The notes beneath the pieces are model-generated. The model searched no databases and was not told the DNA's origin. It saw nothing but the letters and a program-made list of their open reading frames with translations. A stretch of 64,000 bases of DNA. It comes from Peptostreptococcus canis. GTDB lineage: Bacteria; Bacillota; Clostridia; Peptostreptococcales; Peptostreptococcaceae. How positions within the stretch are numbered: position 1 is the stretch's first letter; every line of letters begins with the position of its first letter. Where the stretch lies: NCBI RefSeq assembly GCF_014229965.1, contig NZ_JABGBW010000003.1, positions 62,001 to 126,000 on the forward strand, given 5' to 3'. A program made the translations under genes and the position numbers. Of the stretch, positions 11,445 through 20,372 are shown one piece after another.

Positions 11445-12737
11445 TTAATCCTCCAATAATTCTTCCAACACTCTTCCGTCTACATTTTTCATATCCAATC
11501 CTAATATAGCCGCAAATGTCGGACCTTCATCAACTAAATTCATATCATCAATAAAAACACCTTTTTTTATTCCTTTACCTGACACTAAGAATACTGTTTC
11601 ATAGTCTTTCTTTGTATATGGGCTAAAACCATGATTATTTCTATATAACTTTTCATTGTATTTTGTTGACTCTTCAGAAGTCATTATCACTTTTTCTCTT
11701 ACAGGATTAGCAAAAAAATATCCCTCTGCCGCTTCCAACATAAATCTACAATTGCTATCTGCACCAAATTCTCCAGCCTCTTGAGAAATATATATTTTTT
11801 CTATTATATTATTTTCTACTAATGGGTTTATTATTTCGAGAATTTTATCATCTGAAACTTCATTATCTGCATAGATATATGCAGAACCATCTGAAGATTT
11901 GCAAACCACTTTATATGAAGATATTGTTCCATCTTCACATTTACTTAATAGTTTTTCCTTATTAAATAATGTATTTAAATATATTTTGCTATGTATGTCT
12001 CTACTGCTATGATCACCCAAGACAACTATCACCGAGTCTTCATAAATACCTTCTTTTTTTAGTTTTTTTATCAAATCTTCCAATCTTCCATCAAGCCTTT
12101 TTAAAGCATCATTTGCTTCTTTAGAATCAAAACCGTAATCGTGCCTTTGAGAATCTAAATCAATATAATGAACCATATTTATATCGGGCTTATATTTACT
12201 TATTGAATATAAAAATGAAGCATGAGAAAAATTATCTAATTCGGGTTCACTAATACCATTCCTCAATTTTCCAAATTTCGAGTTCATCTCTATTTGAAAA
12301 AGCGGACTTCCACTTATAAGCGAAACCATTATCTGATTTTGCCATTTTCTATTAGCCATTACTTCCGGCATATTATATTTAATATTTTTTGAGCCTGCAG
12401 TCACCGGCCAAAGTATCGATAGTATTGAATAACCGGCTTTGTTAGCAACTTCCTGAAAAGTTGGAACTTTTATATCTTTCTCATACCAATGCCAATCAGG
12501 ACTTACCCTATTCATTTGCATCTTTGTATTATTTATAATACCATGATTATTTGGATATACCCCTGTACTTATACTTGCATGAGCACAATATGTTAGACTT
12601 GGATATACACTTTTAACATTTATACATCCGGAAGCATTTTCATAAAATTTTGAAAATGTAGGAAATTTCTTCATTTTTTCTATATCTACTTTTGAAAGAC
12701 CGTCAAAAGATAAGATATGTAAATATTTTTTGCTCAT
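11445..12737 (-). CDS. Alkaline phosphatase-superfamily phosphodiesterase/nucleotide pyrophosphatase
   Basis: The 430-residue protein belongs to the type I phosphodiesterase/nucleotide pyrophosphatase branch of the alkaline phosphatase superfamily. The metal ligand of the first site is in ILSFDGLSK. The threonine nucleophile follows in YPSLTYCAHASISTG, with the typical VYPNNHGI after it. Further metal ligands appear in VHYIDLDSQRHDYG and VVLGDHSSRD, and the last histidine in NNHGFSP. No signal peptide is seen, so it should work in the cytoplasm on a phosphodiester or pyrophosphate substrate I cannot name. AGAGGT precedes the ATG. It is the first gene of a pair with the UMF1 transporter. Confidence 0.88.
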   Translation of the reverse strand: MSKKYLHILSFDGLSKVDIEKMKKFPTFSKFYENASGCINVKSVYPSLTYCAHASISTGVYPNNHGIINNTKMQMNRVSPDWHWYEKDIKVPTFQEVANKAGYSILSILWPVTAGSKNIKYNMPEVMANRKWQNQIMVSLISGSPLFQIEMNSKFGKLRNGISEPELDNFSHASFLYSISKYKPDINMVHYIDLDSQRHDYGFDSKEANDALKRLDGRLEDLIKKLKKEGIYEDSVIVVLGDHSSRDIHSKIYLNTLFNKEKLLSKCEDGTISSYKVVCKSSDGSAYIYADNEVSDDKILEIINPLVENNIIEKIYISQEAGEFGADSNCRFMLEAAEGYFFANPVREKVIMTSEESTKYNEKLYRNNHGFSPYTKKDYETVFLVSGKGIKKGVFIDDMNLVDEGPTFAAILGLDMKNVDGRVLEELLED

Positions 12738-12893
12738 AAATACCTCTTTTTACTTATTTTTTAATCTCAATAACTTTGTCATAAAAATTATCTATCATAA
12801 TATCATTTATTATTTTTTAAAATTCTCAACTTATTATATCACAAGAATATAAATAAGACTATTTTCTATTAAAATATTGCTTTATTACTTTTT

Positions 12894-12925
12894 TAATAAA
12901 AAAGTAGGGTTTCAAAATCCCTACT
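12894..12925 (-). terminator. Intrinsic terminator after the DUF454 gene
   Basis: On the minus strand AGTAGGG (12925-12919) pairs with CCCTACT (12909-12903) and is followed by TTTTTATT. It lies about 60 bases past the stop of the DUF454 gene. Confidence 0.8.
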
Positions 12926-12987
12926 CCATAATCCTATTAACCCTAAATATTTAAACTATTTTCTTACTTGAAAAACAAAATTAGTTC

Positions 12988-13353
12988 TTACGATTGCTCC
13001 GTTGTCTTTACAACTCCCAAGAAATAATAATATTTTAGCAAAAGCAACACTGCTATCATAATTCTCATAGGTAATATTTCATACTTAAAGAATACTATTG
13101 ACAACATTATAGTGGCAAAAGCCAATATTTTTACCTTGGTTTTCATCGTCATTGATCTGTTTTTTTCAAAAGATTCCAAGTTATTTTTATACAATTTTGT
13201 AGATTTAAACCATCTATCAAATTTTTCCGATCCTTTTGCAAACCCAAAAGATGCTACTAATAAGAAAGGAGCTGTTGGTAATACAGGAAGAAATGCTCCT
13301 ACTATACCCAGTCCAAAAGCAACAAAACCTATTGCCAAGTAAAAATACCTCAT
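12988..13353 (-). CDS. DUF454/YbaN-family inner membrane protein
   Basis: A 121-residue protein of the YbaN (DUF454) family. It shows the conserved opening GFVAFGLGIVGAFLPVLPTAPFLLVASFGFAKGSEKFDRWF, in which GxxLPVLPTxPF is diagnostic, followed by a basic stretch (NRSMTMKTKVK) and further membrane helices. Three to four helices are predicted. The role of the family is unknown. I chose the ATG at 13353 because AAGGAG stands seven bases ahead; an upstream TTG in the same frame overlaps the binding site. Single gene, divergent from the YtrA-type operon. Confidence 0.9.
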   Translation of the reverse strand: MRYFYLAIGFVAFGLGIVGAFLPVLPTAPFLLVASFGFAKGSEKFDRWFKSTKLYKNNLESFEKNRSMTMKTKVKILAFATIMLSIVFFKYEILPMRIMIAVLLLLKYYYFLGVVKTTEQS

Positions 13354-13557
13354 AATCAATCTCCTTATAAAAACATAATTCGCCTGTTTATATTTAAATT
13401 ATATCAAAAAATAAGTTAATTGTAAATTATTATTATTTGATTATAATTTTGATTGTGTAATAAAATCAGTTTTAAATATCATAAGGATTAATAAATGGAC
13501 TTTTATAATCTAATCAAAAACGAAATAGAATTTTTATATAAATTTTTCAAAAAAGTA

Positions 13558-13586
13558 TTGACAATTTACCGTGTCAATTGTATTAT
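13558..13586 (+). promoter_or_regulatory. Strong sigma-A-type promoter of the YtrA-like operon
   Basis: A consensus -35 TTGACA (13558-13563) and a TATTAT -10 (13581-13586) are separated by exactly 17 bases. The first gene starts at 13627. The -10 lies inside the palindrome at 13578-13615, which implies tight repression when that site is occupied. Confidence 0.85.
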
Positions 13587-13615
13587 TGTATTAATTAATT
13601 AATACAATAATACAA
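13578..13615. promoter_or_regulatory. Perfect 38-bp palindromic operator with nested half-sites
   Basis: The stretch is an exact inverted repeat of 19+19 bases. Each arm contains two tandem copies of TTGTATTA (13578-13585, 13586-13593), mirrored by two TAATACAA (13600-13607, 13608-13615). This gives an inner and an outer pair of half-sites. It covers the -10 box and runs up to the ribosome binding site (AGGAGG, 13615-13620). The most likely ligand is the GntR/YtrA-type regulator encoded directly downstream, acting on its own operon. Confidence 0.8.
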
Positions 13616-13626
13616 GGAGGTTGTTT

Positions 13627-13992
13627 ATGCAGGATTTTGATAATAATATACCTATCTATATTCAGCTCATAGATAGATTGCAAAGCCAAATACTCTCAGG
13701 TGAACTTTCTCCAGGAGACAAACTTGATTCAGTCAGAGGCTTGGCCGATCTGTATCAGGTAAATCCTAACACAGTTCAAAGATCTCTTGCTGATTTAGAA
13801 AGTAGCGGTCTGATAGTATCTAAAAGAGCTGTTGGAAAATTTGTCACTGAAGATGTAAGATTAATATCGACAATAAGAGAAAAGCATATTGATGACGAAA
13901 TAAGAAACATGCTCGAAAAACTTTATAAAGAAGGTTACACAAAAGAAGAGATATACTCTTCACTTAAAAAAATATTGGAGGGGAATAAATAA
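13627..13992 (+). CDS. GntR-family regulator, YtrA subfamily
   Basis: This 121-residue protein has the GntR winged helix (PIYIQLIDRLQSQILSGELSPGDKL, then SVRGLADLYQVNPNTVQRSLADLESSGLI) and only about 40 further residues. The short helical tail marks the YtrA subfamily, which regulates ABC transporter operons in Gram-positive bacteria. I start it at the ATG at 13627, six bases after AGGAGG; a TTG at 13621 in the same frame is too close to the site. The stop overlaps the next start by one base (TAATG). It probably represses its own operon through the 38-bp palindrome. The inducing signal cannot be read here; cell-envelope-active compounds induce some relatives. Confidence 0.93.
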   Translation: MQDFDNNIPIYIQLIDRLQSQILSGELSPGDKLDSVRGLADLYQVNPNTVQRSLADLESSGLIVSKRAVGKFVTEDVRLISTIREKHIDDEIRNMLEKLYKEGYTKEEIYSSLKKILEGNK

Positions 13993-14690
13993 TGGAAAAG
14001 CTATTAGAAATAAGAGATTTACATAAATCTTATGGAAGAAAAAAAGTACTTGATGGCTTGGATTTTGATCTTGAGTCGGGCAAAATAGTTGGACTTTTAG
14101 GCCCAAATGCAAGTGGAAAATCTACTTTAATCAAAACTATAAACGGATTATTAAAGCCGGACTCCGGAACTATAAAAATAAACGGATATGAACCCGGAAT
14201 AGAAACCAAAGCAATAGTTTCTTATTTACCTGAAAGAACCTATATAAATGATTGGATGAAAATTAGAGATATTGTAGAATTTTTTGATGAAATGTACTAT
14301 GATTTTGATATTGAAAAGGCATTTAAATTGCTGGCCGACTTGAACCTAAATCTGGATGACAAAGTAAAGAATCTTTCAAAAGGCTCAAAAGAGAAAGTTC
14401 AACTTATTCTTGTAATGTCAAGACACGCAAAACTTTATATACTTGATGAACCAATTGGAGGAGTTGACCCGGCAGCTAGGAGTTATATAATAAAAACAAT
14501 AATAAATAACTTTCCTGAAGATTCTACACTTTTAATTGTAACGCATTTAATAAGCGATATAGAAGGAATTTGTGACGAAGTAGCATTCCTAAATGAAGGA
14601 AAAATTGTTTTACATGAAAATACGGATTATATAAGAAACGAAGAAGGAAAATCTGTAGATGCACTATTTAGGGAGGTATTCAAATGTTAG
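13992..14690 (+). CDS. ABC transporter ATP-binding protein (YtrB-like)
   Basis: A 232-residue ABC ATPase with Walker A GPNASGKST, a Q-loop region (VSYLPERTYI), the signature LSKGSKEKVQ, Walker B LYILDEP and the switch histidine in IVTHLI. The signature is LSKGS rather than LSGGQ, which is common in exporters of this YtrB/ABC-2 group. It overlaps the regulator by one base and the permease by seven, so the three are translationally coupled. It energises the membrane partner encoded next, probably for export or for response to an envelope-active compound. Confidence 0.94.
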   Translation: MEKLLEIRDLHKSYGRKKVLDGLDFDLESGKIVGLLGPNASGKSTLIKTINGLLKPDSGTIKINGYEPGIETKAIVSYLPERTYINDWMKIRDIVEFFDEMYYDFDIEKAFKLLADLNLNLDDKVKNLSKGSKEKVQLILVMSRHAKLYILDEPIGGVDPAARSYIIKTIINNFPEDSTLLIVTHLISDIEGICDEVAFLNEGKIVLHENTDYIRNEEGKSVDALFREVFKC

Positions 14691-15526
14691 GAAAACTTAT
14701 AAAATATGAATTAAAAAGCTCTATTAGGTATTTTATACCTATATATATCGCATTACTTGTAATATTTTCTATAAATGCAATCTCACTTTCATTTTCTTTT
14801 AAAAGTGAAGAAATATCCAGTTCCTTTGGAATCTTTTCAGGAATAATGGTATTTGCAACTATGGCTGTAATTATTACTTTGACAATTATGCTTTTATATA
14901 TTACTGTTAAGAGGTTTGCAACTGGTTTTTATGGAGATGAAGGTTATTTAACAAATACTCTTCCAGTTAGCACTCATAAAATCATATTTTCCAAAGCAAT
15001 TACAATGCTGATATTGAATATAATATCTTTTATAGTATTAATTTTAGCTATAGCACTCATAACCATACCATTATTTAATATAGTAGATGCTGAAAGCTCT
15101 GGACAGGCGTTTTTACAGATAAAACAATTCTGGAGAGAATTTTCTAATGAGTTAACAATAGTAATAATGCTATTTATATTATTAGAAATAATATCTTCTT
15201 TTGCTAATACTTTTATTATATATTTATGTGTTGCTGTTGCTCACCTGAAAAGTTTTGTAAATAAAAAAATATTGGTTGGAGTTATCCTTTATATATTGAT
15301 ATCTGTTTTACAAGGATTTCTATTCTCACCTTCCGATAAGTCTATCAAAACATTGGATGCTTTAAATAATCCTGAGGTAGCAAATAATTTTTCTTCATCA
15401 ATGAGTATAATATTAAAACATTTTCAATCTTTGCTTACTACACAAACTTTAATTATTTTGGTAATGGGCATAATTGCATACTCAATTACTTATTACTTAT
15501 TAAAAGGAAAACTCAATATTGAATAA
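14684..15526 (+). CDS. ABC transporter permease (ABC-2 type)
   Basis: A 280-residue integral membrane protein with about six helices: near 17-40, 50-75, 100-130, 165-195, 205-225 and 255-270. A short conserved patch FYGDEGYLTNTLPVSTHKIIFSK after helix 2 is typical of permeases that pair with YtrB-like ATPases. GGGAGG precedes the ATG inside the end of the ATPase gene. It forms the membrane part of the transporter; the cargo is unknown. A long hairpin (15543-15578) follows. Confidence 0.88.
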   Translation: MLGKLIKYELKSSIRYFIPIYIALLVIFSINAISLSFSFKSEEISSSFGIFSGIMVFATMAVIITLTIMLLYITVKRFATGFYGDEGYLTNTLPVSTHKIIFSKAITMLILNIISFIVLILAIALITIPLFNIVDAESSGQAFLQIKQFWREFSNELTIVIMLFILLEIISSFANTFIIYLCVAVAHLKSFVNKKILVGVILYILISVLQGFLFSPSDKSIKTLDALNNPEVANNFSSSMSIILKHFQSLLTTQTLIILVMGIIAYSITYYLLKGKLNIE

Positions 15527-15542
15527 AATTTTAGATATAAAG

Positions 15543-15578
15543 ACAAAGAGAATATGGCATATGCCATATTCTCTTTGT
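15543..15578. repeat. Perfect 36-bp palindrome between convergent genes
   Basis: ACAAAGAGAATATGGCAT is followed immediately by its own reverse complement. RNA from either strand can form a 16-bp stem with a minimal loop. It lies between the ABC permease (plus) and the CPBP protease (minus), the place of a bidirectional terminator. However, neither side has a clean T-run, so termination would be atypical. Confidence 0.6.
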
Positions 15579-15647
15579 GTAGTAAAATATATAATAAATT
15601 TATCTTGTGTGCAATTATTTAGAATTATATAAACCATGTATTATAGA

Positions 15648-16556
15648 TTATATAACAATGGCGATTATATCAAAAATCAATACAATTATCACACCTATTC
15701 TAGTGAAAAATAATAATGAGTGATTTACTCTTTTACCCGATTTTATTTCTACTCTAGACTCCTTTAATTGTACAAAAAGCTTTTTTACTTTTAAAAATAT
15801 CTCCTTACGATTTTTTACCAAAATAAATAAAAAAATTGTAAAAGATGAGATAAATATAAAGTAATCTAAAAAATTTGAAAGCCATTCATTACTTTTTGAA
15901 ACATATGATGTCAATTCAACAGAAAGATTATTTAACATATGAATAATAATGCTAAATTTCAAGGAATATTTATATGCTGAATATCCAAGTACAAATCCCA
16001 TAAAAAAAGTTACAAATGATTGTGACAAATTCATATGCATGAGTCCAAATAGTAAAGAAGATGTGGCTATAGCAAAATATGCACCGTATTTTTCCAGCTT
16101 TCTCATTATTACTCCTCTATATGCTATTTCTTCAATAACAGGCGCACCAATAATTGAATAAATGAAATCTCCTGCAGTATTAGACATCTCCATTGAAGGA
16201 TCGTCTAATCCCGTTAGCCCGATGAAGTTCAACAATGGTTCTAGTTCATATATCAAGATTGATGCTAACTGATTTAAAACAATAATTACTGCAAAAATAA
16301 TTACTATCTCTTTTATACTAAATTTAATTCTATCCGTTTTTATTTCATTCCCTATACTTCTAGTTCCATATATAAGAAAATAAGGTAGTAAAGATAATAA
16401 CGCTATACTTAATGTCAAAAATCCCTCATCCATCTTTATATTAAAAAGACTAGAAAAACAACTTAATATACTAAATAAAAATGTATGAGCAAAAATAGCT
16501 ACACTTAATATAAACAGGTATTTTTTATCTTCTTTAAATTTAATACAGTTTTCCAT
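15648..16556 (-). CDS. CPBP-family intramembrane metalloprotease (Abi/CAAX type)
   Basis: A 302-residue protein with about eight membrane helices and the three CPBP motifs: EEIAYRG (motif 1, the catalytic glutamates and arginine), LFGLMHMN (motif 2, histidine) and HMLNN (motif 3). The family includes eukaryotic Rce1 and bacterial proteins linked to bacteriocin self-immunity or surface protein processing. The preferred start is the ATG at 16556, with AAGGAG six bases ahead; the longer frame starts at 16574. It is a single gene next to surface protein genes, but no bacteriocin gene was found nearby. The substrate is unknown. Confidence 0.9.
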   Translation of the reverse strand: MENCIKFKEDKKYLFILSVAIFAHTFLFSILSCFSSLFNIKMDEGFLTLSIALLSLLPYFLIYGTRSIGNEIKTDRIKFSIKEIVIIFAVIIVLNQLASILIYELEPLLNFIGLTGLDDPSMEMSNTAGDFIYSIIGAPVIEEIAYRGVIMRKLEKYGAYFAIATSSLLFGLMHMNLSQSFVTFFMGFVLGYSAYKYSLKFSIIIHMLNNLSVELTSYVSKSNEWLSNFLDYFIFISSFTIFLFILVKNRKEIFLKVKKLFVQLKESRVEIKSGKRVNHSLLFFTRIGVIIVLIFDIIAIVI

Positions 16557-16819
16557 TTTATTCTCCTTTTTCATAATACCCTAACAGATTTTTTTTAATC
16601 GCAAAAGATATATTATTAATAACAAAATATAAATATTATGCCTTTACTAAAATATGCTAACACATTTATCTTGCAAAAAGGAAAAACAAAGCAAAACTTT
16701 ATAAAAATTTTATTTTATTTTAATAACTTAAGAAAATTGTTTTTAATATAGTACTATAAATATTGTTATTTTTAGAATATAACACCCCTCCTAAATACAA
16801 TAAATATATAGTTATAATA

Positions 16820-18010
16820 TTAAAATTTAAGTCCTGTTATTTCTTCTTGAATTTTTAAACCAACTGAATCATAACCTCCAACAATTATCACATTCTCTAT
16901 ATTTCCTTCTTTTAAAAATTCTATTACTGACTTATGTAATCTATCATTTCTAGTTAATAGTACAGTTGCTCCCTCTTTACCGGCAATTGTAGAAGCAGCT
17001 AAAGCATCCGGATATTTTCTTCCATCAGCAAGTATAACAGTCTTCAATTTCTTTCCTGTTAATAATTCAAACTTCCTTGCTCCTTCAACAGATGTTTCAT
17101 ACCTATTGCCACCCTTAATTCTATATTTCTCATACTTTCCATATGGTATGGATTGTTCACCACCGAACACTATCCAATAATCCTTTGATAGCGAATTATT
17201 TTTAGCATTTGGAATCATGTAGGAAAGATAATTTCCACTGATTTGACCTACAATTGATGCCGCTATAAGAGCATCCGGATAATCTTTAGAATCTATACCT
17301 ACATAATTTTCACCTATAGGCAGATTAATATTATTTAATTCCGTATGATAATGGTATCTCGAAAAAGCAATCTTTTCTGCAGTACGATATCTATTTGCTC
17401 CACTTATTCTATCAACTTTAGGACCAATAGAAGTTATTTCCTTAACTACTTTTGAAGAAATTGTCTTTTCACCACCTATTAAAATAACTTTCTTTGCATT
17501 TAATCTTTTTATTTCATCCTTCACATATGAATGTATCTTGTCATTTTTAACCAGTAATAATGGCACCTTTAACTGAGATACTAAAGAACCACCCACTAAG
17601 GCATCTATATATCCCTGTCCGCTTGCCACAACAACTATTTCTGACTGACTAAAATACATTTTGCTTATTTCAACAGATGTAAGATATCTATTTCTACCAT
17701 AAATCCTCTTTACATTAATATTCTTTATTTTTTGATTTTCCTCTGTGTTTACATCAGCCTTTTTTTGCGTGCCATCACTATCTTTATCATTTCTATTTTC
17801 CTCAAATTTTACGGTGTTTGGTTTTACTTCAATAGAATCCAATTTCCCATTATTCAAAAAATCATCCACCTTTATATTTTCCTCTGAATACTGTAAAATA
17901 CTCTCTTCTTTTTCTAATTTATCTAAATTTTGACTATCTAACGCAGAAATATTAACATTCAACGATAAAATCACACCAATACTCAATATAACAGATGATA
18001 ACCTTCTCAT
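16820..18010 (-). CDS. Secreted cell-wall-binding protein with three CWB2 repeats
   Basis: A 396-residue exported protein: signal peptide at 1-24 (MRRLSSVILSIGVILSLNVNISA), a low-complexity charged linker to about 95, then three CWB2 repeats filling the rest. Each repeat has the R-(I/Y)-x-G-x-(N/D)-R-Y-x-T motif (RIYGRNRYLTSVEIS, RISGANRYRTAEKIA, RIKGGNRYETSVEGA) and a conserved core such as ASGQGYIDALVGGSL. In clostridia three CWB2 modules hold S-layer and adhesin proteins to the wall through a secondary polymer. Here there is no extra functional domain, so the protein is nearly all anchor. AGGAGG precedes the ATG. Confidence 0.92.
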   Translation of the reverse strand: MRRLSSVILSIGVILSLNVNISALDSQNLDKLEKEESILQYSEENIKVDDFLNNGKLDSIEVKPNTVKFEENRNDKDSDGTQKKADVNTEENQKIKNINVKRIYGRNRYLTSVEISKMYFSQSEIVVVASGQGYIDALVGGSLVSQLKVPLLLVKNDKIHSYVKDEIKRLNAKKVILIGGEKTISSKVVKEITSIGPKVDRISGANRYRTAEKIAFSRYHYHTELNNINLPIGENYVGIDSKDYPDALIAASIVGQISGNYLSYMIPNAKNNSLSKDYWIVFGGEQSIPYGKYEKYRIKGGNRYETSVEGARKFELLTGKKLKTVILADGRKYPDALAASTIAGKEGATVLLTRNDRLHKSVIEFLKEGNIENVIIVGGYDSVGLKIQEEITGLKF

Positions 18011-18055
18011 GATTTACCTCCTTGAGTTACAAATATAAAGTTTATTTAAAATTAA

Positions 18056-18111
18056 TCGCATAAAAAATATGATATAATTAAAAATCACTACTTTTAATTA
18101 TATCATATTTT
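18056..18111 (-). terminator. Intrinsic terminator after the Crp/Fnr gene
   Basis: A 20-bp perfect stem is formed by 18064-18083 and 18092-18111, with an eight-base loop. On the minus strand it ends in T-rich sequence (TTTTTTATG). It lies about 70 bases past the stop of the Crp/Fnr-type gene. Confidence 0.8.
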
Positions 18112-18181
18112 AAATACTTTTTTAATACCTGTACAGACAAATCTATTAGAATAGACACATCTGTTCTATATTTAACAAAAT

Positions 18182-18859
18182 CTAATAGAAATCAAATTCA
18201 TATTCACTTATTATTTCAAATTTATTCTTCTTATAATTTAGTAAACCTTCTTTTTTCATCTTGCTCAACTCATTTGAAAGGGCACTTCTATCCACGCATA
18301 AATAATCAGCTAGTTGTTGTCTATCAAAAGGTATCTCAAATTTATTATTACCATGTTTTATTGACATATAAGAAAGATACGAAACAATTCTTCCTCTAAT
18401 CCCTTTTGATGATGTATGAGCAATTTTTCTACTAAGATTAAGATTTTTACCAGACATTACTTTAAGTAAATTTGCAAGTAATTTATCTTGAAAAGTATAG
18501 TTATATGTATAGTTATCAAATAATCTTGATAAATTCAAAAATACTATTTCAGTATCCTCGGCTGCAACTACATCAACCATTAATACTTCATTTATTGTAC
18601 AAGCATACACTTCCCCAAATACATGACCTTTTGTCACATTATCAAATATACTTTTATTTCCCCATACATCATTATTTTCTATATTAACACTACCTTTTAT
18701 TATTATACCCATTGAATTTATCTGTTCACCAGCATGTAGAATTGTTTCTCCTTTTAAGTATTTTTTATCAGTATATCCTAACCAATCAAACATCTCTTTT
18801 AGTTCAACTTCGTTTATTCCACTAAAAATTCTTGTATTTCTAAATATGTTAAAATCCAT
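18182..18859 (-). CDS. Crp/Fnr-family transcriptional regulator
   Basis: A 225-residue regulator. Residues about 10-120 are a cyclic-nucleotide-type sensor barrel (LKGETILHAGEQINSMGIIIKGSVNIE, KGHVFGEVYAC), and about 140-215 a winged helix with the recognition segment FDRQQLADYLCVDRSALSNELSKMKKEGLL. The residues that bind cAMP are not clearly kept, so another ligand or redox signal is likely. There is no N-terminal cysteine cluster, so it is not an oxygen-sensing Fnr. The HTH helps place it in the clostridial group that regulates nitrosative or reductive stress genes, but this is inference. GGAGG precedes the ATG. It starts 18 bases after the Mga-like gene and is probably in its operon. Confidence 0.88.
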   Translation of the reverse strand: MDFNIFRNTRIFSGINEVELKEMFDWLGYTDKKYLKGETILHAGEQINSMGIIIKGSVNIENNDVWGNKSIFDNVTKGHVFGEVYACTINEVLMVDVVAAEDTEIVFLNLSRLFDNYTYNYTFQDKLLANLLKVMSGKNLNLSRKIAHTSSKGIRGRIVSYLSYMSIKHGNNKFEIPFDRQQLADYLCVDRSALSNELSKMKKEGLLNYKKNKFEIISEYEFDFY

Positions 18860-18877
18860 AATACCTCCACAAAATAA

Positions 18878-20311
18878 TTATTCTACTATTCCATAATGAC
18901 TTCTATGTAAATAATTTAAAAACCTAGAAATATCTTCATATAACGAATAGTATGAAACCGGAAATATTTCCGAATATCTACAATTATTCTCATTAGGTAT
19001 TAATCCCCTATCACATAAAATCACATATGGCTTCCAATCTATATATGGTGGTATATCATCTATGTTATAATACAAAGTACTATTAATACTATTAATATTA
19101 GGATTAATTAATTTTTTCAGAGTTTCTCTATAAATTATATGATTTGCTTCGTTTTCCGCCACTATTAATATTTGTTTTTTTTCCTTTGAAAACAAAACAT
19201 TGAAAAGAATCTGTATTCCTAACATATCTATTATATTTTCAGGAACATCAAATACTTCTTCCTCAAGTTCATTAGAACACCTTTCTAATATGTTTTTTAA
19301 TTTTCCCACAATTTTAATCTGTTCGGTATTCAAATAAAAATGTCTTTCTAAAATAAATGCTGATATATTCATTTTCCATAGATAAAAAAATTTTAAAAAG
19401 GGTCTTTTAAAAAGTATATCATTAATAATATCTAAATCCACATTAAATTCATCTAGTATTAGTTTTTCGATTTTCGACACTTCCGGAAAAGACTCTAATA
19501 TTTTCTTTCTCATATACGTATAATGAAAGTAGACCGCATCATAGCTATCCAGGTTCAATGGCAATGCTATACAAATCATGGATAAAAAAGCTATTTCATA
19601 TTTATTAAAAAAGCTGTTATAGCCCAATTCTTTTACAGTTCTTTCTATATCTTTATAAATATATCCGTCTTTAAACAAATCATATTGGTTATAATATAAA
19701 TCGACTCCCCTATTAACTGATTCAAACATAACGGAAATTGTAAGCTTTAGAAAATTTTCATCACCTTTATCAAGTCTTGGGCAAACTCTATCCTTTAATA
19801 TTCTTGCCAGTTTTTCTACTTCCGGATAATACTCAGATTTATATATCTCCTCTGGAATCCCTAATCTCACAAAAACAGCAATTTTCACCATTCTATGGTT
19901 TATCTCATTATCTATGAAGTTTTTATTATCGTCCATAATCTTCGATAGTATAAAGAAATCTTCGACTTTTTTTCTTATTTTAAACGTTTTACTATATGAA
20001 AAATGATATTTATCAGAAATAATTGCACAACTTGTTATCCCCAATATATAGTTTTTACATACCTTTAAAAAATCTGATTCATTATATAGTGTTCTAATTA
20101 AATCATATCTGTCACATCCATGTTTAAATAAAACAGTCAACATTCCATCACTTAAACTTGAATAAAATATATATTCATCAAGAATTTTGCAAATCACATT
20201 GTAGTCTTCACTTAAAGTTGCTATAGTAATTTCCAATCTTTTGGCTAATTCATTGACTGATAAAAACTTTAACTCATAAATATATTCTACTAATTTTATC
20301 TGCCTCAACAC
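18878..20311 (-). CDS. Mga/AtxA-like transcriptional regulator
   Basis: A 477-residue protein (486 if translation starts at the ATT at 20338) of the Mga/AtxA/RofA type. It has an N-terminal helix-turn-helix (FLSVNELAKRLEITIATLSEDYNVI), a central mostly helical PRD-like region, and a C-terminal alpha/beta domain like a PTS EIIB (KKQILIVAENEANHIIYRETL). Such proteins switch surface and virulence genes in Gram-positive bacteria, often in response to sugar phosphotransfer. The first normal start codon (GTG, 20311) has no ribosome binding site. A perfect AGGAGG (20347-20352) instead lies eight bases before an in-frame ATT at 20338. It is followed by the Crp/Fnr gene and is close to three surface protein genes that could be targets. 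Confidence 0.8.
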   Translation of the reverse strand: MLRQIKLVEYIYELKFLSVNELAKRLEITIATLSEDYNVICKILDEYIFYSSLSDGMLTVLFKHGCDRYDLIRTLYNESDFLKVCKNYILGITSCAIISDKYHFSYSKTFKIRKKVEDFFILSKIMDDNKNFIDNEINHRMVKIAVFVRLGIPEEIYKSEYYPEVEKLARILKDRVCPRLDKGDENFLKLTISVMFESVNRGVDLYYNQYDLFKDGYIYKDIERTVKELGYNSFFNKYEIAFLSMICIALPLNLDSYDAVYFHYTYMRKKILESFPEVSKIEKLILDEFNVDLDIINDILFKRPFLKFFYLWKMNISAFILERHFYLNTEQIKIVGKLKNILERCSNELEEEVFDVPENIIDMLGIQILFNVLFSKEKKQILIVAENEANHIIYRETLKKLINPNINSINSTLYYNIDDIPPYIDWKPYVILCDRGLIPNENNCRYSEIFPVSYYSLYEDISRFLNYLHRSHYGIVE

Positions 20312-20372
20312 GCTTTTTTCAATATATTTCTCAATAATTGCGGCCCCCTCCTAACACAAACATAATAAAAAA

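Noticed and set aside
13495-13602. A 35-codon plus-strand frame (starting MDFYNLIKNE) with AAGGA ahead of it
   Set aside because: Its end runs through the strong promoter and operator of the YtrA-like operon, and its composition is simply that of AT-rich DNA.
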